DNA from: Rhizomicrobium sp.
GTDB taxonomy: Bacteria; Pseudomonadota; Alphaproteobacteria; Micropepsales; Micropepsaceae
DNA length: 64,000 bases
Direction of reading: 5' to 3'
Assembly: GCA_037200045.1 (NCBI GenBank)
Contig: JBBCHM010000002.1
Span: 1,105,241 to 1,169,240, forward strand
Below are positions 24,278 to 31,126 of the stretch, piece by piece. The stretch's first letter is position 1, and each line of letters starts with the position of its first letter. A program made the position numbers and the translations under genes. Below the pieces are notes generated by a model. The model saw only the letters and a program-made list of their open reading frames with translations, had not been told where the DNA came from and did no database searches.

Positions 24278-24811
24278 TCAGTTGCGCGACGGGAAGATGC
24301 CGTACTGGCAGATGCACCAGTTGATGGCGAGATAGGGTTGCATGTTGTCATGCGGCTGGCCGCTACCGAAGAATGATACGGAGCCCGCGTTGAGTGGCTG
24401 CGGCGTGGTCAGCGGACCATAATAATTGTCCGGGGTCCCGCTGCCGATTGCTGCATTTGCCAAAGCCGCGCCGGCGCTCGCCTGAGACGCGGTCGCCGGA
24501 ACGTTCGCGCCCGTCAACATGTGCGTGTGCTGCGGCAGTTGGCCGATCGTAAGCTGCACGGTCTCCGTGCCGCCCGGTTCGCCGATCGTATAGACGGCGC
24601 CGGCGAGGCTGCCCCAATGGACAGGCACGCGGCCGCGCAAATCCGGCAAAGCGAAGGTCGTCACGCCATTGCCACCGTAATAAGTGCCGAGAAGCGCGAA
24701 AAGGGCCTGATTCTGCTGAATTGCCAGAAGCTGGCCGTCGCACTGCACCCAATTCTTTGGCGGCCAATTGAAGGTAAAAGCCTGTATTTGTCCCACAAAG
24801 GGTTGTGTCAT
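24278..24811 (-). CDS. Tail-collar domain protein (MdpB-like), copy 3
   Basis: A 177-residue paralogue and first gene of the minus-strand row: TQPFVGQIQAFTFNWPPKNW, QCDGQLLAIQQNQALFALLG, YYGGNGVTTFALPDLRGRVP, ending CQYGIFPSRN. The ATG at 24811 has GGGAGGGC upstream. The promoter must lie in the 209-bp divergent region shared with the RiPP-like genes. Confidence 0.88.
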   Translation of the reverse strand: MTQPFVGQIQAFTFNWPPKNWVQCDGQLLAIQQNQALFALLGTYYGGNGVTTFALPDLRGRVPVHWGSLAGAVYTIGEPGGTETVQLTIGQLPQHTHMLTGANVPATASQASAGAALANAAIGSGTPDNYYGPLTTPQPLNAGSVSFFGSGQPHDNMQPYLAINWCICQYGIFPSRN

Positions 24812-25020
24812 TGTGCCCTCCCCAAGTTTGCAATGATTTACTCCAAAACAGGGAAGTCGGCAATTGCGCAAAGGCTAGTCTTCAATGCTGGCCGGCAAAT
24901 ACTTTGCCTTCCGCAAGGGATGTTGCCGGCAAAAACGGCCCCAGTCTTTGGTGTTCACTTGCACCTGCCGGCAATCTTGGGTACACAATCTAACCGGTGT
25001 AGAGTGATCGGAGTGGGGGC
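24812..25020. promoter_or_regulatory. Divergent promoter region between tail-collar and RiPP-like genes
   Basis: 209 bases, less GC-rich than the surroundings, with no reading frame of note. It must drive the tail-collar/GNAT row leftwards and the candidate precursor/cyclase genes rightwards. No exact match to the SigF, CtrA or LacI-type motifs found elsewhere in the window was seen here. Confidence 0.5.
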
Positions 25021-25200
25021 ATGCAATCTGGCAAGGCCGATGCTGTTGATGGCGCGGAACGCGGGGATTTCCCTGTCGAACGCAAGTCGTGGCATGCGCC
25101 AGTATTTATGATGTCTTCGGTCAATCGCGAGACGGCGAATGGCGCTCTCCTTCCGGCGGACGGCGGACCTGGATCCAGCCCTAGCCAACACACCAGCTAA
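25021..25200 (+). CDS. Candidate lasso-like RiPP precursor peptide (59 aa)
   Basis: A 59-residue ORF with GGAG seven bases before its ATG, ending 11 bp upstream of the asparagine-synthetase-like cyclase gene. Residues 24-29 read WHAPVF, close to the YxxPxL leader motif that PqqD-type B1 proteins bind in lasso leaders. A Thr lies at residue 38 in RETANG. If cleavage is before Gly41, the core is GALLPADGGPGSSPSQHTS with Asp at position 7. If it is before Asn40, Thr sits at -2 and Asp at position 8. Both fit a lasso ring size. The C-terminal Ser suits the HprK-like kinase nearby. The exact core is an inference. Confidence 0.6.
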   Translation: MQSGKADAVDGAERGDFPVERKSWHAPVFMMSSVNRETANGALLPADGGPGSSPSQHTS

Positions 25201-25211
25201 CGCTGCGTTGA

Positions 25212-27158
25212 ATGCCGCGTCAGGATACGCCGCTCATTGCCGGACTGGTCGGTCCGGCTTTTTCGGCGTGCGCCGGTTCATTTGAGAAGGCGGTGGAGCG
25301 CGGTATTGGCTGGTCCAATACCGAAGTGGCGCGGGCCAGGAACGCCATGTTCGTTTCCGGCGGCGCCGGTAGCCTGTCGGACCCGAACGCAGAGAACAGC
25401 CGAGACGATGCAGGATTGCTCTTCGCCGCCAACGCTCGGCTGGAGAACCGCGCGGAGCTGAGCGGCATCCTCTCGATCGCGCCGGCGGCGTTGGGAGGGT
25501 TCACGGATGCTGCTCTGTTACATGGTCTTTTCCGCCGATTTGGCGCGGCTGGCGTGGCCCACCCCGTGGGGGCATTCGCATTCGCGGCATGGGACGGGAA
25601 AAACCAGCGCCTGACATTGGGGCGCGATTGCTACGGATGGCGCCCGCTCTTCTTCCACCGCGGCGATGGATTTGTCGCCTTTTCCTCCGATCTGAGTCTT
25701 TTGCTGTCCCTGCCCTTCGTGCCGCGCGCGCTCGACGAAGACGTGGTGGCAAATTACCTCGCGGTGAATCTGGCATCCCCGAGCAGGACTTTCTATCGCG
25801 ACATCGAGCGCGTTCCCAGCCGAATGCTGGTGACGATTACGCACGATGCCGTGAGACGCGAGCATTACTGGTCGCCGGATTTCGACGCGCCACCGCCCTT
25901 CAAGACGGAGGCGGATTATATCGAGCGGGCGCGGGAGCTGCTGGATGAGGCCGTGGCACGGGCAACCGAAGACACACCACGCATGGCGATCATGACCAGC
26001 GGCGGACTCGACTCGAGCGCCGTTGCCGCCACCGCGGCCCGCCTCGGCCGCGCCCGATCCATCGCATGTTTCAGCGTCGTGCCGCCGCGGGATTTCGCGC
26101 TCGAGCTCGCGCCCAACTGGTATCTCAGCGAGCGCGACAAGATCGAAGCGCTGGCGAGCATGCATCCCGATCTCGACGTGCAATTCTGCGAAGAAGGCGA
26201 ATTGCATTCGCGCGAGCGCAATCCGATCAATCGATTCCTGAAATTATCCACTCCGACCTTCTGCCCTTCAAATGTCGGGGCGTTCGCCCCGGCGCAGGAT
26301 CTTATCGCGGCGGGCCGATACCAGGCTTGCTTCGACGGCAGCAAAGGCAATCTGGGTTTGAGCTGGAAAGGCAATTTTTCCCTGCTGTCGCTGCTTCGCA
26401 AGGGACGGTTTGTGGCCTTTTCACGCGAATTCGTCGCGACATCCCGGCGAACCCGTCGCGGCATGTTCAACATCCTGAAGGGCGATGTCATCGCATCCGC
26501 GGCTCCGCTGCGGTTGCGGCGGCGTCTCTACCGGCTCTATGGCAGAGATCCTTACGATGTTTCGAACTTCAGTTGCCTGAACCCGTCCGTTGGCCGCGAA
26601 CTGGCGCAATCCGGCGCCTGGGAGCGCGCCGCCTTCGATCCGCGGTTTAATTTTTCCGGCTGGGAGCCGGCGCGATTCCGCGCGCGCTACCTGTTCGATC
26701 ACAATCAGTTTTCGCGCGACGGAAATGCCGCTTCGGTCAAATCGCTGGGCTACGAGATCCGCTCTCCCCTCGCCTATCGGCCGCTGATCGAATTTCTCCT
26801 GCGTGTGCCGGAAGCCTTTTATCGGAAAGATGGTGTTCCCCGCGCCTTCGCGCGCAAGGTCCTGGCCGATCGGCTGCCGCCGGAGATTCTCGGGGAAACG
26901 CGATTTGGCGCGCAGGGCGTGACCTGGTTCCGGCGTCTGGACGCGCGTCGCGCCGAGCTTGGCGAAGAGGTGGAACGGCTTGAAGCCTCGCCCCTGGCAA
27001 GCCGGCTGCTCGATGTGCCACGCATGAAGCGCATCCTGGACGACTGGCCGAAGGACGCCCAGGCCGCGCAGGCCCGCCAGTCCGAAGTCCGCTTCGCTTT
27101 TGAACGTGGGGTCCATGTCGGTCAGTTCATCCGCTGGGTCGAGGGCGGAAACGCCTGA
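25212..27158 (+). CDS. Asparagine-synthetase-like macrolactam synthetase (lasso C protein type)
   Basis: A 648-residue protein with an N-terminal glutamine-amidotransferase-like domain and a C-terminal synthetase domain holding the ATP-pyrophosphatase loop SGGLDSS (residues 263-269). The N-terminal Cys nucleophile of true asparagine synthetase is missing (MPRQDTPLIA), so it cannot use glutamine normally. That is the usual state of lasso-peptide cyclases, which close the ring amide. No good ribosome site precedes the ATG, which suggests translation coupled to the small ORF 11 bp upstream. A PqqD gene follows. Confidence 0.82.
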   Translation: MPRQDTPLIAGLVGPAFSACAGSFEKAVERGIGWSNTEVARARNAMFVSGGAGSLSDPNAENSRDDAGLLFAANARLENRAELSGILSIAPAALGGFTDAALLHGLFRRFGAAGVAHPVGAFAFAAWDGKNQRLTLGRDCYGWRPLFFHRGDGFVAFSSDLSLLLSLPFVPRALDEDVVANYLAVNLASPSRTFYRDIERVPSRMLVTITHDAVRREHYWSPDFDAPPPFKTEADYIERARELLDEAVARATEDTPRMAIMTSGGLDSSAVAATAARLGRARSIACFSVVPPRDFALELAPNWYLSERDKIEALASMHPDLDVQFCEEGELHSRERNPINRFLKLSTPTFCPSNVGAFAPAQDLIAAGRYQACFDGSKGNLGLSWKGNFSLLSLLRKGRFVAFSREFVATSRRTRRGMFNILKGDVIASAAPLRLRRRLYRLYGRDPYDVSNFSCLNPSVGRELAQSGAWERAAFDPRFNFSGWEPARFRARYLFDHNQFSRDGNAASVKSLGYEIRSPLAYRPLIEFLLRVPEAFYRKDGVPRAFARKVLADRLPPEILGETRFGAQGVTWFRRLDARRAELGEEVERLEASPLASRLLDVPRMKRILDDWPKDAQAAQARQSEVRFAFERGVHVGQFIRWVEGGNA

Positions 27159-27224
27159 GCGGCACTTGGAAGCCGGGCGGACTGCGAATATCCTTCCGTA
27201 CACAATATATTCCGGAAAACGCCG

Positions 27225-27536
27225 ATGCCCGAGACCGCCGCCACCGCCTTACCGATCAGCGAAGAGGCTGTCGTCTCCCGCAATCCCGGCCTCATGACGG
27301 CCGCCGTCCATGACGAGACCATGATGATGGACATCGAGGGCGGCAAATATTACGGGCTCGACGATATCGGCAGCGCGATCTGGCAGCGGCTGGAGGCGCC
27401 ACAGACATTCGCCGCCCTGATCGACGGCCTGGCGGCGGAATACGATGCCGAGCGAAACGTGATCGCTGCGGACGTTGCCAGGCTCCTGGCGCTCATGGCG
27501 GAGCACAAGGTGATCAATCTGGCTCAAGGCTCGTAA
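27225..27536 (+). CDS. PqqD-like RiPP recognition element protein 1
   Basis: A 103-residue PqqD/RRE family protein: ...SRNPGLMTAAVHDETMMMDI, then KYYGLDDIGSAIWQRLEAPQ and a C-terminal helix pair. Such proteins bind the leader of a RiPP precursor and hand it to the maturation enzymes. It sits 66 bp after the cyclase gene on the same strand, while a second PqqD lies 3.2 kb away beside the B2 protease. Its end overlaps the convergent hypothetical gene by 13 bases. Confidence 0.83.
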   Translation: MPETAATALPISEEAVVSRNPGLMTAAVHDETMMMDIEGGKYYGLDDIGSAIWQRLEAPQTFAALIDGLAAEYDAERNVIAADVARLLALMAEHKVINLAQGS

Positions 27537-28255
27537 GCGACGGTTTTCGGCCGCAGACGCTTTCCGTGCGTGAAGTCCAGATAGGTCTCGTCGCCGATGC
27601 GGAAGGCGACGTCGATCCAATGCGCCATCGGCAATGGCGGCACGCCCTCCAGCGTAGCCTTGTGAAACCGCGTGCGGAGATAAGCTTCGAGTTCTTCGAG
27701 TTCCGGCGCGAAACTGTACCGGTCCGACGGCCCCAGCGCCGCCTCGTATTCCGAACAGCCGCGCTTGATCGACATCGCCACACCCGGTCCGAGCAAGGGA
27801 TGCGCGTCGATGATCTCCCGCACCACGCGGTAGGTGGCGCGCGCGCCCTCGAGGCCGACGGTGTAGAAATATCCGGCGTAGATATCCCCCGAATAGGGAT
27901 TGTCCAGGTCCACGCCCCATTTGGAGTAGCATTCGATGCGCTTTCCGACGCCCCAGACGGCGACGAGTTCGCGCAAGGTGCGCGGCGCCACCTTCACCTT
28001 GTAACAGCCGCTGCAACCGAACGGCACGGCCGCTTCGGCGTAAACATGCGGAAAAAGAAATCTGGCCTTGAACTGGCAGTCCAGGCTGGGCCCGTGACTG
28101 ATTATGACCCAGTTGGTGCGTGACGACGGCACGCTGGTCAGGCGCAGGCGCCCATCCTGCTCCCGCACCAGATGTCCCGCATCCACCGCGCGCTGGATAT
28201 TGTCCGCCACCGTGCCGTTGCCGAATTTCAGCGCAAGCAGTTCTTCCTCGGTCAT
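27524..28255 (-). CDS. Hypothetical protein with CxxC motif, last gene of the kinase/sulfotransferase row
   Basis: I do not recognise this 243-residue protein. It has no signal peptide or membrane helix. Notable parts are FGCSGCYKVKVAPRTLREL, with a CxxC pair that could bind a metal, the Tyr/Trp-rich IECYSKWGVDLDNPYSGDIY, and a second Cys in KRGCSEYEAALG. It follows the sulfotransferase gene by 33 bp on the same strand, so it probably belongs to the tailoring operon. A role as a further modification enzyme or accessory protein is only a guess from context. Confidence 0.72.
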   Translation of the reverse strand: MTEEELLALKFGNGTVADNIQRAVDAGHLVREQDGRLRLTSVPSSRTNWVIISHGPSLDCQFKARFLFPHVYAEAAVPFGCSGCYKVKVAPRTLRELVAVWGVGKRIECYSKWGVDLDNPYSGDIYAGYFYTVGLEGARATYRVVREIIDAHPLLGPGVAMSIKRGCSEYEAALGPSDRYSFAPELEELEAYLRTRFHKATLEGVPPLPMAHWIDVAFRIGDETYLDFTHGKRLRPKTVAYEP

Positions 28256-28288
28256 GGGTGCGTCCCGCCAGATCCAGCAAGATTCACA

Positions 28289-29230
28289 TCAAACGCCCGA
28301 CGCGGCAAGATCGCCTTCCGCGGCCCCCGCCCCTTCCAATTGTTCCGCGTCGGCGCCGGGCGGATAGCCGAGCCGGCGCATCATCGCCCGGTGCGCGTCC
28401 TCGATCCGCGCGACCTGCTCCACGGTCAGTTCGTCACGCCAACCGCCCGCTTTGCCGCGGCGAAAGAAGCGGCCTGAAGAGGTCCTGCCCGGCGCTTCGC
28501 GAAAGCCCGCCTTCGCTTCCTGGGCCGTCAACTCCGCGAAGTCCGTCATCGCCACGGCGCGGGCGATGGCGTCGGACCTGGCCGGACAGCCGGCGAAGGC
28601 CATGACGCGCGACAGGGCCGCCGCCGTATCGGCCTGCACATCCTCATAGCGCAAGAGCAGGACCGGAAGGTCGCGCTGATCCAGCCAGCTGGCGTTGAAC
28701 GCGCTCCAGCCGAGCAGGCGTTGCCGCAATTGGGTGTCGAGCCTTTCGGTGCGCCCGCAGAGGCTGAAATCGGGATTGGCCATCCGGGCGATGGCCTTGT
28801 CGATGTCCGTGCCGTTGTGATTGGCGAAGGACGGCGCCACGTCGCGCGGATCGCGCACGATCAATACCGCGCCGTCGGCGCCTTTTGCGCCGGCCAGGAG
28901 CGGCGTTCCGTCGGCCAAGTAAGTGTAGGCATCGTGGGTCTTCGCGAAGAGAACGTCGTCGGCCGGGTTCTCGCCCTCGTCCGCCTCGTCGTGCCGCCAT
29001 GCCGCGTGTATCGCGGGGCGCAGGGCGTCGATCTCCTCATGGGTGAGCAGCCCGGAATCGATCAGCGTAAGGTGATCGAAAGGGCCGCGCGCGCTGGCGA
29101 TGCCGCTGCGCTCGAACAGCGCATTGATGTCGAGCGGCTCGCCATCCTTGAGCGACAACGCCGCGATGAGCATGCGCATCCAGGTGTTGCCGGATTTGGG
29201 ATAGGACGCCAGCCAGACCTTGCGCATCAT
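28289..29230 (-). CDS. Sulfotransferase (PAPS-dependent family)
   Basis: A 313-residue cytosolic-type sulfotransferase. The PAPS 5'-phosphosulfate loop is YPKSGNTW (residues 10-17), and the 3'-phosphate region is VLIVRDPRDVAPSFANH. Later GRFFRRGKAGGWRDEL matches the usual FxRKGxxGDWK motif closely, so the cofactor site is complete. The ATG at 29230 overlaps the HprK-like stop codon by four bases (ATGATG), giving tight coupling. Placement beside RiPP genes suggests sulfation of the peptide product, though another small-molecule acceptor is possible. Confidence 0.88.
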   Translation of the reverse strand: MMRKVWLASYPKSGNTWMRMLIAALSLKDGEPLDINALFERSGIASARGPFDHLTLIDSGLLTHEEIDALRPAIHAAWRHDEADEGENPADDVLFAKTHDAYTYLADGTPLLAGAKGADGAVLIVRDPRDVAPSFANHNGTDIDKAIARMANPDFSLCGRTERLDTQLRQRLLGWSAFNASWLDQRDLPVLLLRYEDVQADTAAALSRVMAFAGCPARSDAIARAVAMTDFAELTAQEAKAGFREAPGRTSSGRFFRRGKAGGWRDELTVEQVARIEDAHRAMMRRLGYPPGADAEQLEGAGAAEGDLAASGV

Positions 29231-30147
29231 GCCGCCTCGGGCAGCAGCCTCTGCGCCATCCAATGCGTTTCCAGCCAGCCGAAGACCGTGTCCATCTGCG
29301 CGAAGTCGAGCGGGCGCGCCAGCATGTAGATGCCCGCGGCATTGGCCAGGCGCGACGCCGCTTCGAAGTAGCGCGCCTGCTGACCCATCCTCTTTACCAG
29401 CAACGGGCGGTAGGCGTTGCGCCGGATCAACAGCGCCGCGTCGGCGACGTTCGGCGTGACGATTCCGGGCTTTCGCGGCGCGCGCGCCTCGGATAGCTCG
29501 TAGATCGCGCCGATAACGACGGGTTTGCTCGCGGTCGCTCCGGGATCGACATAGTATTTCTTGAGTTGCGCGCGGACCGAAGCGCCCGGCCGCATGTCCA
29601 GCCATTTCGTCGCCTCGGCCCAGAGCTTCAGGCTGCGGCCGTCGGGCAAAGCATGAGGCTGGCCGTCAGTGGCGAAGCGTATGGCGCAGAAATCGTCGGA
29701 TATGAGGGGATAGCCGCGCTTGTTGAGAGCGGCCGCCAAGGTCGATTTTCCGGCCCCCGAGGGACCGCAAAAAAGGATCGCCTTGCCGCCGACCTCCACG
29801 GCGCTGGCATGCAGCACGACATGCGTGCGCTGATGCAGCAGAATGCCGAGCACGGTGCCGGACAGGAAGATCGCGATCTCGGCGAACGGCGTGTCGCCGT
29901 CCGGAGCGACGCGGATTTCCCGGCCGTCGGAGACCAGGAAGCGGGCGACATTGGGAACGCGAAGAAGAAAGCGCTGCCGGTCGATCTGCCATGTCGGGCC
30001 GGATAGGGCCGCATCCGACAGCCTCTCGGGGACCTCACCGATCCGGATCTGGATATCGGGCGCATCGGCCTGGGGCTCCGAGCCGATCACCCCGGGCAGT
30101 TCAATTTCGCTGCCGAGGCGGAGGCCCGCAATCGCGTAGAACTTCAA
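29227..30147 (-). CDS. HprK-like kinase (RiPP-associated)
   Basis: A 306-residue protein related to HPr kinase. It has Walker A GPSGAGKST (residues 128-136), the preceding strand VVLHASAVEVGGKAILF and the metal/catalytic block PLISDDFCAI. Kinases of this type in lasso-peptide clusters phosphorylate the C-terminal Ser of the precursor (paeninodin type). The candidate precursor here ends in Ser. The start is a TTG at 30147 with GGGGGAGG upstream. No PTS system genes are near, so a classical HPr role is unlikely. Confidence 0.83.
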   Translation of the reverse strand: MKFYAIAGLRLGSEIELPGVIGSEPQADAPDIQIRIGEVPERLSDAALSGPTWQIDRQRFLLRVPNVARFLVSDGREIRVAPDGDTPFAEIAIFLSGTVLGILLHQRTHVVLHASAVEVGGKAILFCGPSGAGKSTLAAALNKRGYPLISDDFCAIRFATDGQPHALPDGRSLKLWAEATKWLDMRPGASVRAQLKKYYVDPGATASKPVVIGAIYELSEARAPRKPGIVTPNVADAALLIRRNAYRPLLVKRMGQQARYFEAASRLANAAGIYMLARPLDFAQMDTVFGWLETHWMAQRLLPEAA

Positions 30148-30292
30148 TGCCGTCGCGCCTCCCCCTACGGTAAAAATCGCCGATCATAGTAGCCGCCCGG
30201 CCGCACTTTGTGTAACGCAAATTGGGCACATTCCGGACCGAGCCCGATGGGCCGCGGCGGGGCGAAGCCGCGCGTCGCGCATGCGATGACCG

Positions 30293-30769
30293 CTACACAA
30301 AGCAAGCTATCTCGGCGAGATTCTGCGGCACCGGATAACCGGTGACTTCCACACCCGCCGCGTCAAGCCACGCATGGGCGTCGAGCGGCTTCTCCGCGCC
30401 CCTGCCGGCGCCGAACCGCATGATGCTGGATACTCCGCGCCGCCGGAGCATGAACTGCGCCGCCATCGCCTGCGGCAGGCACACCGCGCGGAACGGCACG
30501 TGCCGCGCGGCGCGCGTGACGGCCCAGCCCGTTTCCCGGGCGATCAGGGCCGCGCGTGCCGGCGCCTCCGCCGTTTCGCGTAACGCGCGGGGATCGGTTG
30601 GCGGCACGAATGTACCCAGCCAGCCCGCCAAGCGCGGGAAGGGAACGAGGTTCAGCGCCAGCCGCGCCCCGAGCAAGCACGCGACGGCCTCCACGACGAG
30701 AAGGCGCCGGCGGCCGTCGACTTGCGCGAATCTACGAAGCGCGCGGCGGATCGAGGACAATCGCGCCAT
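30293..30769 (-). CDS. Lasso peptide B2-type transglutaminase-like leader peptidase
   Basis: A 158-residue member of the McjB/B2 family, a Cys protease of transglutaminase fold that removes the leader peptide. The catalytic Cys is C97 (FRAVCLPQAMAAQFML) and the His is H132 (DAHAWLDA). Two hydrophobic patches come before the catalytic part, as usual. The ATG at 30769 gives the normal family length; Met codons at 30784 and 30808 would lengthen it. It overlaps the PqqD gene upstream by 38 bases. 145 bp separate it from the kinase gene. Confidence 0.85.
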   Translation of the reverse strand: MARLSSIRRALRRFAQVDGRRRLLVVEAVACLLGARLALNLVPFPRLAGWLGTFVPPTDPRALRETAEAPARAALIARETGWAVTRAARHVPFRAVCLPQAMAAQFMLRRRGVSSIMRFGAGRGAEKPLDAHAWLDAAGVEVTGYPVPQNLAEIACFV

Positions 30770-31007
30770 GCTTTGCCAGCTCATCGAGAAAGCTCTGCAC
30801 CTCCGCAAGGCAAGTTTCGGGCGCGACCTCGAACTCCTGTTCCAATTGCACGCAGAGCCCGGCGAGATCCCGCGGGGTCTCGATCAGCTCCCAAATCCTC
30901 GTGCCGACCTCGCTGAGGCCGATATAGCTGCCGTTCTCTGCGCTCATCATGACGAGCTCGTCTCCCACCTTGGCGAAGAGCCAGTCCCCCTGCCGTGTCA
31001 CGATCAT
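30732..31007 (-). CDS. PqqD-like RiPP recognition element protein 2 (lasso B1 type)
   Basis: A 91-residue PqqD/RRE protein: FAKVGDELVMMSAENGSYIG, then LSEVGTRIWELIETPRDLAG and two C-terminal helices. It overlaps the B2 protease gene, the classic B1-B2 pair of split lasso systems. Its ATG overlaps by four bases the stop of a 26-codon ORF (31084-31004). Confidence 0.86.
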   Translation of the reverse strand: MIVTRQGDWLFAKVGDELVMMSAENGSYIGLSEVGTRIWELIETPRDLAGLCVQLEQEFEVAPETCLAEVQSFLDELAKHGAIVLDPPRAS

Positions 31008-31084
31008 GGACGCATCCCAATTTTTCCGGCATCGCCAAGCCCAAGCGCCGCATCATGACTTGCCGGGGCAAAAAGGCAACGCAT
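31004..31084 (-). CDS. Possible 26-residue ORF coupled to PqqD 2
   Basis: ATG at 31084 and stop TGA at 31004, overlapping the PqqD start as ATGA. The peptide begins MRCLFAPASHDAALGLGDAG. It has no clear ribosome site and no recognisable leader motif. It may be a coupling ORF or chance; a second precursor is possible but poorly supported. Confidence 0.25.
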   Translation of the reverse strand: MRCLFAPASHDAALGLGDAGKIGMRP

Positions 31085-31126
31085 CGACACCGATGATCGG
31101 CGGCGCGATCCGCGGGCGAGGAGAGA

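Noticed and set aside
23130..24811. Tail-collar genes as a prophage or tailocin remnant
   Set aside because: No capsid, sheath, baseplate, integrase or lysis genes occur in the window, and all three paralogues are intact.
30148..30292. Possible precursor peptide in the gap between the B2 protease and the kinase
   Set aside because: The only short minus-strand frame has no leader motif and no ribosome site.
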